A stretch of 64,000 nucleotides of DNA from Pseudevernia furfuracea (lineage: Eukaryota > Ascomycota > Lecanoromycetes > Lecanorales > Parmeliaceae): positions 62,001 to 126,000 of the forward strand of contig JAIUPT010000010.1 of assembly GCA_022315425.1 (NCBI GenBank), read 5' to 3'. The notes beneath the pieces are model-generated. The model worked only from the letters and a program-made list of their open reading frames with translations. It did not search any database and was not told where the DNA came from. Both the position numbers and the translations under genes were made by a program. Each line of letters starts with the position of its first letter. Position 1 is the first letter of the stretch. Of this stretch, positions 1 through 11,942 are shown in pieces.

Positions 1-239
1 TGCTCGCTAGTACTAGTACACATGGGCTCTCTACAATATCGCTCGCTTCGCTTAGAAAAACCAACTCTGCAATCACAAACAATTCCATCATGGTCTTCCA
101 AATGCGCAAGAATGCACCTACTCAGTCCAGCTTCAAACATGGTGTCACCCCTGAACACCCTCTTCGAAACTGATAATCCTGACGGCTCAACCTCGCAACA
201 GCTAGATCATGACCCTCCGGCAGGATTTTAACAGCCAGT
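1..239. other. Gene-free left edge (3' flank of kinase gene)
   Basis: This stretch lies downstream of the minus-strand kinase stop codon and is probably its 3' untranslated region. I see no open frame with protein-like composition and no repeat. Confidence 0.5.
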
Positions 240-2396
240 TTACTGCTCCGGCTTTGTGTCATAGGCTGCGCTTGTGGAGTTCAATTCGCAGGCATGAGAC
301 ATCTTGCTCCGCTTCGGCACTTGGTTCCAGGAGCCTGCGCGGGCGTGTGGTGAGGGTAACCCATCCTCCCGACCGCCTTCTTGTGAGGGCTGGCTATGAC
401 GCTTTCGCTTTACCTGTCCATCAGGAATGGAGTGTGCATCATCCTCATTGTCGGAAACGAACAAGGGGCCGAACACAACGTTCGCGGGGTCATAAGGCGT
501 CCCTTCATGGGGATCGCTGGTCCGGTCGGAATTGCCCACCAGTCCAAAGGACTCGCCGAGGGATTCGCCAATGGATTCACCAAGGGACGGGAGAGGGGGA
601 AAATAGTTGCCCTGGAACGATGGATCGACAGTGGCGTGAGTTGCAGCCGCGGATCTGTCTTCGTTGTGGAAATTTTGAGGCGCTTTTCCCTCCCCACGTG
701 TTCCTCCGCCATTCGAACGAACAGTCGCTTCTTCTGCCTCATCGTCTACTATCACCTTAGGGAATTGCGACGCAAAAGACCCGTTTGGATGCGTTTCTGT
801 TGGAGTTTTTGCTCCGCTCCCAGTGTCCGAGTCTTCCTCACCACCATCGAGGCCTTCCCACAGGTGCGAATAAAACTCGAGGTATCCTCGCGTTGACCAT
901 CTGTCCACGGGGTCCATACACAGCATGGCTTTCTGCACAAGAAGTACGAGCTCGAGGTCGAAACTTCCTTCCATGTCTGGCTGTTGTATGCACTGCCTCA
1001 AGTAGAACGTGAAGTCCTCGAATACTACTTTGCACCACTTCCGCCCAGCAGCTCCTGGGCGACTCACTCCTGGAGGCCCAGCAGGAAGGCCATTCATACA
1101 CTGGAATAGGAGCACCCCCAATGACCACATGTCCGCTGGATAGCTGTATGGCTCCAGGTCGTGGACCTCCGGCGCCATGTACTCCAAGGTCCCTTGCTTG
1201 CTCACAAAGGGAGCGACCTCTCTCGAAACCCCGAAATCCGCTAATTTATAGTGGCTTCGAGTCACGCAAAGGATGTTCGCGGGCTTGATATCCCGATGCA
1301 TCACGCCCTGATCGTGAAGGAATTTCAGTGCAACGAGGAGCTGATTGGCAAGTTTCGCAATCTCGCTGAAAACCATGGTCTCCTTCAATTGTTGTTGAAG
1401 GCTTCCCCCAGCCACGTACTCCATGATAAGCAATGGTTTGTAGTCCCCGCACCATGGCTCAACGAACTGTACTATATTTTTCTAATCTCTCAGTCAGCCA
1501 TTGCCCACTCAGCAGGGCATAGATTTTGTACTTACATGCGGTACCTCGCAGACCTTTTTCAGCATTTGTACCTCTTGCCTAAAGGATTTCAGGCTCTCGA
1601 ATTGCTTCGCTGCGAATACCTTCCCATCAGGCATTCGAAGTGTCTCAAAGACATTACCGTAGGCGCCTTTGCCGAGCTTCTTCCCTAGAAGGTAAAAGGG
1701 GTCCCAAGGACTCGACGGGCCACTAGTGATGTCGGAGCTGTCCGCTAGAGAATCTCCATGGGCAGCTGAGCTCAGAAACGACTCGCAGTTTTGGCGGAAT
1801 TCATGTTCATTGATTCCGTACTTTGGCATAACGACAACGAATCTAAGTCCATCCGCCATTTTGACGTGAATTTTTTTCTGATTGCGAGGGAAAATCCAGG
1901 AAAAGTGTATTCGTCTTGCTTCTTTCTGATTTTTGAATTTGATCCATGTTTTTTTCTCCGATGTGACGTTCATAACGAGATCGTGCTGTCTGTTGAAAGA
2001 AAAAGCGAGCATTTGTTCACTGATGTCCCTGCCGGGGTCACCCAACAGCGCGTCACATGTCTTTACATCGCTTCCCAACACATATCCATTCGCAAAATTC
2101 CTAGGCCAATCGTTGAAGAGAAATCGAAGGGCTGGCTCTGTCTCTTGCTTTTTCTTGGCTCTTAGCTGCTTGTTATCGTTGCTATGACCTAGCATGTTAG
2201 ATTCATCGCCCTCAAAAGACTCGTCGCTCGTCTTCTCCCTAGTGAACGAAGCAGGGACATATCTCGAACTGTTGTGGGGGTCAGCCCACATCTGTTTGGC
2301 TCTCTCATTCCGTGCCACCAAGGTAAATGCGAGGTTAGGATCCTGATTGTTTGATTCCCAGTCTACTAGCGGGCTCCTCCACTTTTCCTCAGGCAT
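240..2396 (-). CDS. FHA-domain Ser/Thr protein kinase
   Basis: Predicted 700-residue protein from two exons, 2396-1536 and 1481-240. The 54-bp intron (1482-1535) has a GTAAGT donor and TTAG acceptor, and joins in phase to give KNIVQFVEPW, the expected kinase segment. Residues about 85-190 look like a forkhead-associated phosphopeptide-binding domain (NGYVLGSD start). The kinase domain follows, with glycine loop GKKLGKGAYGNVFE, the VAIK-type lysine in FAAKQF, catalytic loop MHRDIKPANI, DFG as ADFGVSRE, and an APE-like YMAPEVHD. The C-terminal roughly 180 residues are acidic, Ser-rich and end basic (VKRKRHS), so probably disordered. All catalytic residues are present. FHA plus kinase resembles Rad53/Cds1-type architecture, but fungi carry many such kinases and the substrate is unknown. 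The start is the first ATG of the frame. Confidence 0.88.
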
Positions 2397-3272
2397 CCTG
2401 ACTAGTGACAGCTAGGACGGTGTGAACCGAGAGGGTACTTCTTGATCAAATTTGACCGCAGTCTTTGCTACATTGAATTGCGAGTAGGCTCGTGTAAGAG
2501 TCTTGAGGTGGGAACGTGAGACGGTGCTGGTCGACTGTGATGGGAAAAGTTCAATGCAAAGACTCTCTTGCTTGGGAGCCAGTGGTATAAAGAAAGTGAG
2601 CTTTGTGGTCTGAGATCCAGGAATAATTGGCTAGGATTAAGTCAAGATTAAGTCGAATGAGTTTGGAGAGGTAAAGATCTCTCGAGTAAGGACAAGAATA
2701 TATACGCCTTTGGGAAGGTCTTTTCAACACAGAGTCATTAGGTTGACATAGTCTCTCTGCAGAGCCACATGATAGGAAAGTGTTAGAAATAGTGGCAAAC
2801 AGCCCTACGATACTAGTGGCTTGGCACTCCGCACACTTCATGTATTCTACCTCCCTAGATAGACACTCTCTAGTCCACTCAATATCAGTCGTTCCAGACC
2901 CCATTATTCAACAGAAAGAGACAAATGATATCTTCAACACATCAAGCTCTTGGAAATGACTAGATCCCAGAACAGTAGGATCAGCAGGAATCTTAACACT
3001 ACAATCATTTTGTCATCATCAAGCACCTCCATTCGGTTGGAGCCTACTATTTACCACTGAACATTTACCGTTCACTTTGAAGCTCATCAACACCGACTGA
3101 CGCGCATCTAAGGCTGAGCTAGACGTGACCCTCGTTGCCTTTTCGGTCGATAGCGCGTTGTTGTCAGCACAGGCAAGCTTCACTAAGTGTTCACCTCTCA
3201 TCATTTAAAATCCTTTTGTTTTCGGTGTGCAAAGGCTTGCAAAATCATATCCCGTCAACAACCAGAGCCATC
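2397..3272. promoter_or_regulatory. Divergent intergenic region, kinase / unknown gene
   Basis: 876 bp separate two divergently transcribed genes, so it must hold both promoters. A minus-strand open frame (2551-2904) has no protein-like features. I see no TATA or operator element I would defend. Confidence 0.4.
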
Positions 3273-5653
3273 ATGACATCAAACTCATCGTCAGCTTGGG
3301 GCGCCGTTCGTGATTATCAGTCATTGCCTTCTCCTCCATCCAACCATAGTTCAACAGATAACCATGGTGGTTTTGACCCAGAAGAGCTCACAAAGTTGCT
3401 AAGGTAAGAAAATCCCAACGCAGGAGGAATTCACGTGCTCACCGACTCCTAACACATAGGTTATGCACACCCAAACAGGATGACATAGCAGCGGAGTACG
3501 AAATACGCGCCAAAGAGAACCACGATCGCATCCTTGAGATGGGTGGGCGTCCAACACGTCCAGTCCGGCAACAACCAATATGGAATGCTATGTACAAAGA
3601 GGGGTTGATCTACCTTATTGATAACGATGGCGAGCTGCAGTGCACTCTCTCGGACGATATAGATCCAATGGAACACCATTGGATGAGTGAAAACCATCAG
3701 TTCATGGAGGAGTTGGAACAGTGGGAGAGTTTCAGGGAGTTTCAAGGGAGATGGAAGCACAAGGCCCGCCCGGAAACACAGTTGGAGCTTGAGAATACAG
3801 ACGCCAGATTGATCGAAGTTTTGACTAGAATGAATGACTGGAAAGAGTTTGAAGTCTTCGAAGGCCTGAATCGTGTCGACGCCTTACATTTCGAAGACGA
3901 ATGTCTCGAGGATTTCAGACATATCATAAAGTGGGAAGTCACCGCCGAGCCTTTGCAAACAAACCCCGAAGTCCATGACGCAATCCGCGATTGGCTGTGT
4001 CAACTGGACGAAAGTCAAGAAGAACTAGAGGCTACCAGCAACCAATTGGACTGGATCAAGGGTCAATGGCCGAAAGTCGTAGCCGAATCTACTGGGTCCA
4101 TCTCGAGAACGCCGGGGCTTCAAAACAGTTTGGAAGCGAAATTCAGAAAGCAGACCCATGCCATTTTCAGCGCCATACAGAAGCTTGGGGGCCGGCCAAG
4201 CCACGCTGTCAGTCCGCCCGACCACTTTATGGATATTTTCCACAAAATCTTGTACTGGAGTTCGGAAAGTTCGAAGTATAAGGAAGAGTGGTTAGACTGG
4301 AAGACGTTTCTCGATTGGCGACGATATATCCGAGGTGAATCACCTAAAACCAAACCACGAAGCTATCAATGTCCTCAGTTTCAATCAGACTTAGAGTTCT
4401 ATGCGGAGTTTGAAAAATTCCGGCTCTTTCAATATGACCTCGCCTTGACTTGGCTGAAATGCTGGCAGCGGGTTGTGAGATGGCACGAAGAAGAAATCGA
4501 GACGCCTCCATACCTGGACGGCGTCGAAGTAGCGCGCTCACACGTGAGAGACTCGGAGCGAAAAGTCACATATGCCGCAACGCGACTCGAGAAGTCCAAG
4601 CAAGAGCATACTCGCGCCATTTCAGAGCACGGTCAACAAATTGGCGGTAAGACCGAGACAGAATGTACAGAAAAGCTACGTCCACCTACACCACCTCTTT
4701 CGAGTTCGAAGTCGCAGCAGTCTTCACGGTCTTCTTCGTCAATTGCGCCGTACTCGCCTTCTCCCCCTTCTCCACCGTCTTCACAAGCTTCACAGACCTC
4801 ACAGTCCCCTCCTTCTCCTTTTTCTTCGCAGACCTCACAGTCTCCTCCTTCTCCTTTGTCTTCGCAGACCTCACAGTCTACTGAGCGTCTCTCCAAGGAT
4901 CGAAGATCCGCTGAAAAACGACGTCGACGGTCAAAGAAGGAGGATACAAGAAAAAAGGTGGCAAAGATGGGCAACACCAACACAGAACAAAAGACTGTTC
5001 CACCATTTTCTTCAAGTCCACGCCAAGCCGCGAAGGACGATGATATTCAGATGACGGACGCCCTAGAGGATCCGAGGCCGATGGGGCCTATAAAAGAGTA
5101 TGAGAAGGCAGATTCGGAGGACACAGTTATGACAGACTTCGAAGACCCTCCCAATCATAACTTATCGAATCCAGCAGATATTCATTCTACACCTACGACC
5201 AGTATTGCATCCAAGAGGTTGCCCTCGTCTAGCATCCAAGGTCCGACATCGAGAAAAACTCGATCTACTACAAAGCTCGAACAGGCTCTTGATGGCAAGA
5301 TCCTGAAGAACACTGGCAAGAAGCCGTCCAAAAAGGTCAAGGTGTTGACGGAACAGCAAAAACTATTGTTGTTGAATGTTGTATCAAACGACAGTTCTTC
5401 CATGGGCTCTCCGCCACCCCGAAGAAGCGAAAGACTCAAGCAGAAAGCAGCAGCTTCGGCCACTGAATCGCAATCGCTCGACGCCGCCCGACCCTCTCAA
5501 TCATCAGGAGACAAGCAGCCCCAAAAGAAAACCGGGTCTGTTGGGCCTCCACGGCCATCGAGAAAAAAGAATCCCAAGGAAAAACTCGATACCCTTGAGC
5601 CACCCCTGACACCAAGGCAGAAGAAGCTCGAGATGCAATCCAAAACCATGTGA
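3273..5653 (+). CDS. Unrecognised protein, coiled/charged N-half, disordered basic C-half
   Basis: Predicted 774 residues from exons 3273-3403 and 3460-5653. The 56-bp intron has donor GTAAGA, branch-like CTAAC and acceptor ATAG, and joins AG to G as Arg with the frame intact. The N-terminal half (about 1-420) is rich in Trp, Glu and Lys, with spaced segments such as WKEFEVFEGLNR and EWLDWKTFLDWRR, which look helical or repeat-like. The middle holds a Ser/Pro/Thr minisatellite (4793-4878). The C-terminal third is basic and disordered and includes PPPRRSERLKQK, reminiscent of AT-hook or nuclear-localisation stretches. I do not recognise the family; similar long hypothetical proteins occur in Leotiomycetes and Dothideomycetes. 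A nuclear or chromatin role is only a guess from composition. Confidence 0.75.
4793..4878 (+). repeat. 36-bp coding minisatellite
   Basis: Units begin CAGACCTCACAGTC at 4793, 4829 and 4865, so the period is exactly 36 bp (12 codons). It encodes a repeated QTSQSPPSP-x-SS peptide. Units one and two are complete; the third is partial. Being a multiple of three, unit gain or loss would keep the frame. Confidence 0.85.
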
Positions 5654-6992
5654 CGCAACTCGCCCGGGTCGACGAGGTACGCGTCTTTGCATTTGATTAA
5701 TAGGTCTATATACCTTGTCCACGTCATCTGATCCAATATTCGCTAACTCTGGCTCCAGGAACCGGCGTTAAGATTTTCCACACATTATCTGCTTGCAATC
5801 GATTCATGCGTTTGATACACTAGACTTGTCATGCAGGAGTTCTCGATGCTTGCGTTTTCAGGCTGAGCAGTCTTGGCCGGCTTCTGGTGGACCATTTTTA
5901 GGATCTAAAACACGACACATCGGTCTCCGCTGGGCAGGTCCTGGCTCCTATATTGTGCTGCTGCGGAGAGCGCATACAGATACTCCAGCGAGACCCAACC
6001 TGAAGTATCGGCTTCAACATGAAAGCTAGGTCGCACAAATGCCAAATCGTGTCGGGTTGCTCTCGGGGAGGGCTATGCTGAGAGCTTTCACCTACCTCAA
6101 TTTTGGTAGGCAAAAATAAAGGTCCAATACGGAAGGTTCCAGATCTGGTAGGTGTGCAAGATCGCAGGGAGGAGGGAGGCGCCATGACGCTCATTGCGGA
6201 AGGTGAGTCGAGCGCGCGATAGAAGCTGGGAAGTCGAAGTAGTGGTGGGAGTTCATTCTGGAAGGGTTAGAGGTGGACAGGGGTATATAGGGGTCACTTC
6301 TTGCGAGGGGGAGCAGCAGGCCTGATCACACCAGCGTCAAGGTCCAAGTATTAGGTTTTTACAATGGGAAATGGTTTCAATCTTACATTATTGACTAGAA
6401 ATAAGGGGTTTTGTTCGATTGCTCGCGCACTGCTATTGCATTCCATGTGGAGAAGACATGGAGGTGCATTTGGGTCACTGGCCTCTCTTGATTCATGTAT
6501 TGTCCTGACTAACATAATGCGACAATATTCGATTATACACAGAAACCATGAACACTCTACAGTCCATGCGCTCAGTGCTGCCAAGCACAATTATACCTAG
6601 CCCCAGGGTTGTTGCGCTTTGTGTTTTGATTCCTCCTGTCTCGAACGTCCTCAAGCCACGTCGATGTCCACATTCTCTCCCTCTGGATACCCTTCCGTTC
6701 TGCCTTTATCCCTGGCGAGAAATCATGATTACCGTTCCCATTCTCTTTCAGGGCGAAATGGAGCTTTAACGTTCTCTTCGCGTCCACTTCCTCAACTTCA
6801 CCGCTCCCGCTCAAGCAGCGCAGGATTTCTGTAAGATTCTGAGCAGTAGCCGACCATTGCACGCCGCTAGACCCCTGTCAACGCAGAGCGGCGCACGCTC
6901 GTCAACTCGGATTCCGATGTTGCGCACGCGTCGCACGTCTTGCGAGTAGCTCCTTTTGTCAATAACAAAAATTCTCTCGCGGATTAACACCA
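5654..6992. other. Gene-free spacer
   Basis: About 1.3 kb between the unknown 774-residue gene and the 2EXR-like remnant. Only short shadow-like open frames occur (for example 6364-6600, 78 codons) with no recognisable motif. No tRNA or repeat was noticed. Confidence 0.45.
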
Positions 6993-7256
6993 TTATGTAC
7001 CATTTAAAGATTGCACGTTGCCAACGAAGTGTTTGAGGTTGAGAGTGAGGATGTTGAACGTGTTGAGGATGGACGAGGCTTCGAGATAGACTTATTTGCT
7101 GACGCGGAGGATGGAGGGGTAGAGGATTGAGGTGTTGTACGGAAGGTTGGGGTCGACGGCGCGATTTTCGTAGGTGTTGTGGTCTTTGAGGTCGGAAGAG
7201 AGGAGGTTTGAGTAGACTTTGAGTCGTATCTCGGGTGGCAAAGTTATGAACGGCAT
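6993..7256 (-). pseudogene. 2EXR/F-box-like fragment with premature TAA
   Basis: Starting at the ATG in 7254-7256 the frame reads PFITLPPEIRLKVYSNLL, the typical N-terminus of fungal 2EXR/F-box-like proteins, then ILRVSK followed by TAA (7092-7094). The frame continues past the stop with VYLEASSILNTFNI to another TAA at 6993. Relatives normally read SKQ(I/V)YLEAS here, so the TAA most simply replaces a CAA Gln codon, a C-to-T change in CpA context as in RIP. Even without the stop the piece is 87 codons against 200-400 for the family, so it is also truncated. It lies 41 bp downstream of, and on the same strand as, the 503-residue gene. Confidence 0.7.
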
Positions 7257-7297
7257 TGTTGTTTGTCTGATTTTTGCGAGGTTCTGAAGGTGATACT

Positions 7298-8809
7298 TCA
7301 CGCTATACTCATTGCTCCTATCCCATCAATGACCCGCTTATCGCGCCGTTCAGTCAACCAAGTCTCCCATCCCGGCACCCTCCCTCCAGCAAATGCATCA
7401 TCATCAAATGCCTGGTTCCAAGCCATGATGTCCTTCGCCAAAAACTTCCTCACTGGACCGGGCATGTTCAAGCCTTGTTCCTTCGCCTTACTACACAAAG
7501 TGTTTAGGATATCGCAAAGCAAGTTGTACTCATCAACTGCACCGCGACCAGACCCACCTCTCACGCCCCGTACGAAAACAAGGTTGTTACGGTCGCCCTT
7601 ACCGTAGACCTTGACGTACGATTCCATTAAGAGGCAACACTGGTCTATTTGCGGGAGTATAGATCCAGATAAAGGAACACCGCTCTGGCCACTGAAAGTG
7701 CCGAGGCGTTCTTCGAAGGTAGTGGGAATATTGATATTGTTCTGCACAATGGTCCCACTCTCCCCTTCCTGAAGAAACCCAGTCCAGTGCAAGTCCGAGA
7801 CCACCTTGCGCTGCAGACGGCGCTGAAGTGCAAAGAAGTAATGTGCTACGATGAGAGTATCATTCGAAGTAACGACCTGGGACCTGATAAGCTCGGCGCT
7901 GAAAATGACGTTGGTTTCGAGATTCTTGATTTTCTGTCGCAAACGGACTGTGGGGTCCCAGAAGCGGAAGTATCGCAGTAGACGGCGCTGAACGCGGCGA
8001 AATTCTTTGCGGGTGAGAATGATACTATCAGGGGTGGACGATAGGGTGGGCTCGTGGCCACCTGCTACGCAACCCTGGTCATCCCAGACGCAGAAGTCGG
8101 AAGGAGGAGTGATGTTCGCTTCGCGAAAGATCCATTCGGGGATAAACAGGCAGCGCGAACGTGGAGAACAACGACGAATGCGGAGAAGAAGCCGAATTAG
8201 CGATGTCCAGTCGTGAATTCCGCTCATGTCAACCATATACTTGTCTTGGATTATTTGTCGTGTCTGCGTGACTAGATGGGAGAATTTGCGTATTTGGATG
8301 GCTTTCCCCGAGTTTGTGTGCGAGTATTCGTCCAACCACATGCAGCTGTGAGTAAGGACTGTAGGGTGAATCTCTTTCAGAAGCGATTGCACGATATCTG
8401 ATCCGTTCGCAATATCGTCGTCGTTTCTGATGGCCGATATCACAACGCCCGCTGCTTGCTCTAGATCCAGTCGCAGCAGCGAGTTGATGTTTTCTTTCAT
8501 GAAAGCAATATCGATTCGACTGTCGCAGCACCCATATATGTTTGCTTTCAAGCGCTTTACATCAGGACCATTGTTGGCATTACAGAACTGTGGGAGGTAG
8601 CGTCCAAGAACGCAGGAAGTGAAGAGTAAGATAAGACCTTCTTCAGAGAGCGAGCTAGGGCCATCGACTGATGACTGTAATTGTTCGTTGTCAAGCAAGA
8701 AATCAGGTATAGATGGATATGGGCGTTGTTGTGGCTCGCCGTCGTTCATGACCATACCAAGGTCTGTCTGCAGCGTGTGGGTCAATTTACAGGCGGTAAA
8801 GAGCTTCAT
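7298..8809 (-). CDS. Unrecognised 503-residue protein
   Basis: Single uninterrupted frame from the ATG at 8807-8809 to TGA at 7298-7300. The sequence is globular-looking with many aromatic and charged residues, no signal peptide, no clear membrane segment and no catalytic motif I can name. The middle has a basic stretch (LLLRIRRCSPRSRCL) and the C-terminus a Trp-rich GWETWLTERRDKR segment. No intron signals break the frame. The length and even amino-acid use argue for a real gene; the function is unknown. The neighbouring 2EXR-like remnant gives no functional hint. Confidence 0.7.
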   Translation of the reverse strand: MKLFTACKLTHTLQTDLGMVMNDGEPQQRPYPSIPDFLLDNEQLQSSVDGPSSLSEEGLILLFTSCVLGRYLPQFCNANNGPDVKRLKANIYGCCDSRIDIAFMKENINSLLRLDLEQAAGVVISAIRNDDDIANGSDIVQSLLKEIHPTVLTHSCMWLDEYSHTNSGKAIQIRKFSHLVTQTRQIIQDKYMVDMSGIHDWTSLIRLLLRIRRCSPRSRCLFIPEWIFREANITPPSDFCVWDDQGCVAGGHEPTLSSTPDSIILTRKEFRRVQRRLLRYFRFWDPTVRLRQKIKNLETNVIFSAELIRSQVVTSNDTLIVAHYFFALQRRLQRKVVSDLHWTGFLQEGESGTIVQNNINIPTTFEERLGTFSGQSGVPLSGSILPQIDQCCLLMESYVKVYGKGDRNNLVFVRGVRGGSGRGAVDEYNLLCDILNTLCSKAKEQGLNMPGPVRKFLAKDIMAWNQAFDDDAFAGGRVPGWETWLTERRDKRVIDGIGAMSIA

Positions 8810-9340
8810 GATTGCACCGTATCTGGGAATTTTGGGATGAAAAGGGTCTATCTAATCATTTATAATTGAGTGTTCTTCTGTATCGATGACTCACAGTGGA
8901 TCGGCTGACTCAAGTCTGCCTGAGTTGAGTCACACCTTGCCGCTGTTAAAATCAGGTATGGAATTAGGATATCTTGGAAAGATGGATTGATGATTTCCAA
9001 AGCTCCCCTCCCTGGAGGATGGCCTATGTATCATACCAATCGAGTGCTGGCAAAGCAACGGGCCGGAGGAGGCTGGGGACCAACAACCAACAACCAACAA
9101 TTTCAACAGCCGTACCACGCCGCATCATTACGAGCTGCCATTTTTCAAGAGCATCGCTGGCAGTTGCACAAGAAATGATAGATGCTGAATAGTAGTGAGG
9201 GATGGACGATACAGTTTCTTTTTGCAAAAGATCCCTGTCGCGCTAGAGTAGGACGCGTAAACAACGCGTCCAGCCCAGCCATAAGGCGCGATGCCCAAAC
9301 CCCACAAAGAGTGAGTCGGATCCTCACACACTTAACGGTC
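8810..9340. other. Gene-free spacer upstream of 2OG-oxygenase pseudogene
   Basis: Probably held the promoters of the 503-residue gene and of the decayed oxygenase. The open frame leading into the pseudogene (9182-9340) does not match the upstream part expected for that family, so the original first exon may be lost or unrecognisable. Confidence 0.4.
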
Positions 9341-11705
9341 ATGTCTTTGAAGCCGAGAAGTACGGAAGAAGAACCGGAAACGTTTGGAACCCTGGTGATT
9401 TATCTACCTTCCAAGCATGAAGGAGTTAGTGTCGTTGTTTCGCATCGCGGACAGTCCAAGACATTCCAGACCGATTCGACCTTTGATCATACCTTCATAG
9501 CATGGTATGCGGATATCACGCAAGAAATTAAGCCGATCGCCTCCGGGCACCGTTTGGTCCTTGTCTACAACCTGATCCAATGCTCTACAGGACCCTCCCG
9601 GTCAGCTGGTGTTCTTGCGAGGAAGAAGAAAGAGCTGAGCAGGATTCTATCTTCTTGGACTAGAAGCATTGAGAAGGAAAAATCGAAGGCTCCTGTGTTC
9701 TTGACATATCGGCCTGATCATAAATATACCGACGCAAGTCTCCGATTTCAGACTTTGAAAGGCTTAGACAAAGTCAAAGCGGAGTATCTCCGAGAGATCT
9801 GTTCTAATGTCGGTGTGGACTCTTATCTGGCAAGTATGGAGCGGACCGAATACGGACCTTGCGAGGAAAACTACCACGAGCACAAATATGGGTATGACTA
9901 CGACGAATCCGAAGAAGACGAAGATAATGGAACATCTGGCGTGACACACACGCTTGAAGCAGTCTTGCAAGGATCGATCTAATCGAAACGGATGATAGAT
10001 CTTGAGGACTCTTTAATCGCGTGAGACATCGATCGAGGAAGAGGATATCGTACAGGAAGAGCCATTTTCGCGCGACCCAGACAAAGAAGATTTTGAAGGC
10101 TATACTGGAAACGTTGGCGCCTTGGCTACTCACCTTTACCATGATACTGTAAGAGACCCGCAGGTGCGGCTTCTATGGCTACGTCCAGATGTCTAGCAAC
10201 GTGAAGGGTAGCCGTCCTAGTGCCATTCAACTCTCGTTACTTGTTCCTGTCGAGGCATGTCAGAAAAGGAAGGGTTGACGTTAATGCTTGGATGCAACGG
10301 CTGATCAAGGTCGTCCAAACAAGTCCTGACGACAAAGGAGCCAAGTACGATCTGCTCCGCCTTTCACTCCCCGTGGGTCGCACACTTCACGAGGCCCACA
10401 ATGGCAAGAAAGTTCATGGGAAAAGGGGCCACTTCCCAGCCCCGGAGCCTCAGTGGCCAGTCATAGCGAGTCTCACGCTCGAGAACAACAAATTGTTCGA
10501 ATTCGAGTTGAAGACCAGCCAACTACTTACATTGTCACTCTTCACCCATGTAGGAGCCGCAATGTTCATTTCAATCTCCCAGTTACTCGTGACCGGTAAG
10601 TAGATATTCCTCCAGCGTAGTCTATGTGCTTGGTTCTCTAGAACAATGGTAGCTAAGTGATGCAGGATCAACCAGCAAATGTCGCGGCTTCAGAAATTCC
10701 ATATGCGGTATCAGGCTTTCAAAAATCTTATCGAAGGGTTTCAAAGAACTGCCAAGTCGCGAGACCAGACCCTTTTCCCGAGAGATGATGAGATACAAGC
10801 GTGGGCAAGATGCAAGGCCGAAGGTATTTTGCATGAAGTTCAGTCGGTTGTAAGAGAGGATGGTATTTGTCTCGCGGACATGGCAGTCAACCCTCCAGGC
10901 GGGAAATCAATATGCGAGTTAGTCTCCATTAATTTGGGAAAAGGGCGTGACAGATCCTAAGGAAAAACAGTCTCCTACCCCTCGTGAAGCGCTTCGCCTC
11001 GAGCACAGCATTCACAGTTGCTTTCGCTACGGCCGTCAGGAGTGCTGGCTAGAATGGTGGTCTCAATGAAGACGAAGCAAGGGAGGTTTTTCTTTAACTT
11101 TCTCGGGATATTGTCCCCAAATTCGGGGTCGAGATACAAAAGACAACCAAACGAGAAAGGTCTGATAGGGATCCTACAAAAGCATCTGTGCATTGTCTTA
11201 TGGACGGACACGGTATAGCGTTGTTTCTACATCAAATGGAGAGGGCAGGCCTGAAGACCGAGGCGTATGAAGTGCTCGGAACATTGGAGAGGGAGGCTGC
11301 TTCGACCGAATTGACAGCTTTTGAAGGCTTCTTCCTCCCATTGCTCAGGAACTTGACCCGACTTCAAGTACCACGCCCAGACCAGCGCTATCAGAGACTA
11401 TTTAGGGAGATCTTACTCGCGTATGCCGAGCGGTATGTGCAAATTGAGCCTCGTTCTGGTGACTGGGCCCACAACCCAGAGGGCTGTGGCTGCTCGGACT
11501 GTGATCGACTTGACGGATTCCTAGCGAATCCATCTCTGGAGTCAAAGAGATTTGCAGTGTCCAAAAGCCGAAGGCACCATCTGCATTGTATGTTGAACGA
11601 TACGGAGTACAGTCATGAGACAGATCGAAGAGGTGTGGAGACCCTTGTGGTCACAAAACCTGCCAGTCGCTCCTTCGCCAAGTATGAGCAATGGAAAACG
11701 AGGTT

Positions 11706-11732
11706 CTCTAAGGCCAAGCAGGAGATCAAGAA
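11706..11732 (+). repeat. 27-bp direct repeat, left flank of copia element
   Basis: Matches 19470-19496 at 25 of 27 positions, mismatching only at the 8th and 15th bases. It abuts the first base of the 5' LTR. Similarity stops abruptly upstream of 11706. It is part of the oxygenase coding sequence and looks like an unusually long target-site duplication. Confidence 0.8.
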
Positions 11733-11915
11733 TCTTGGTCTATGTCTAGGCCATTCCATACATGTTCTAGCGTTCTTCCATACATGTCGACTGCATGTCG
11801 ACTGCATGTCGTAGTTTGCTTCTACACCGATGTTTGTAGCATTTCTTTGTTATCCATGAGGTCTTATACCTTATGGATCTTATCATAGATCTATATGCTT
11901 TCTATCCTTCATCCA
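11733..11915 (+). repeat. 5' LTR of copia element
   Basis: 183 bp, the same length as the 3' LTR. By eye 15 positions differ: 12 C/T and 1 A/G transitions, plus two transversions within the first seven bases. It starts TC rather than canonical TG. It contains a small tandem TGTCGACTGCA motif near 11785. Confidence 0.85.
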
Positions 11916-11930
11916 CTGTAGCCTATGACA

Positions 11931-11942
11931 GGTTATGAGCCC
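11931..11942 (+). other. Primer-binding site (half-tRNA iMet)
   Basis: GGTTATGAGCCC is the exact reverse complement of GGGCTCATAACC, the anticodon-loop region (CAT) of initiator tRNA-Met. Priming from an internal cut of tRNA-iMet rather than its 3' end is known for Drosophila copia. It starts 15 bases after the inferred LTR end. Confidence 0.75.
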
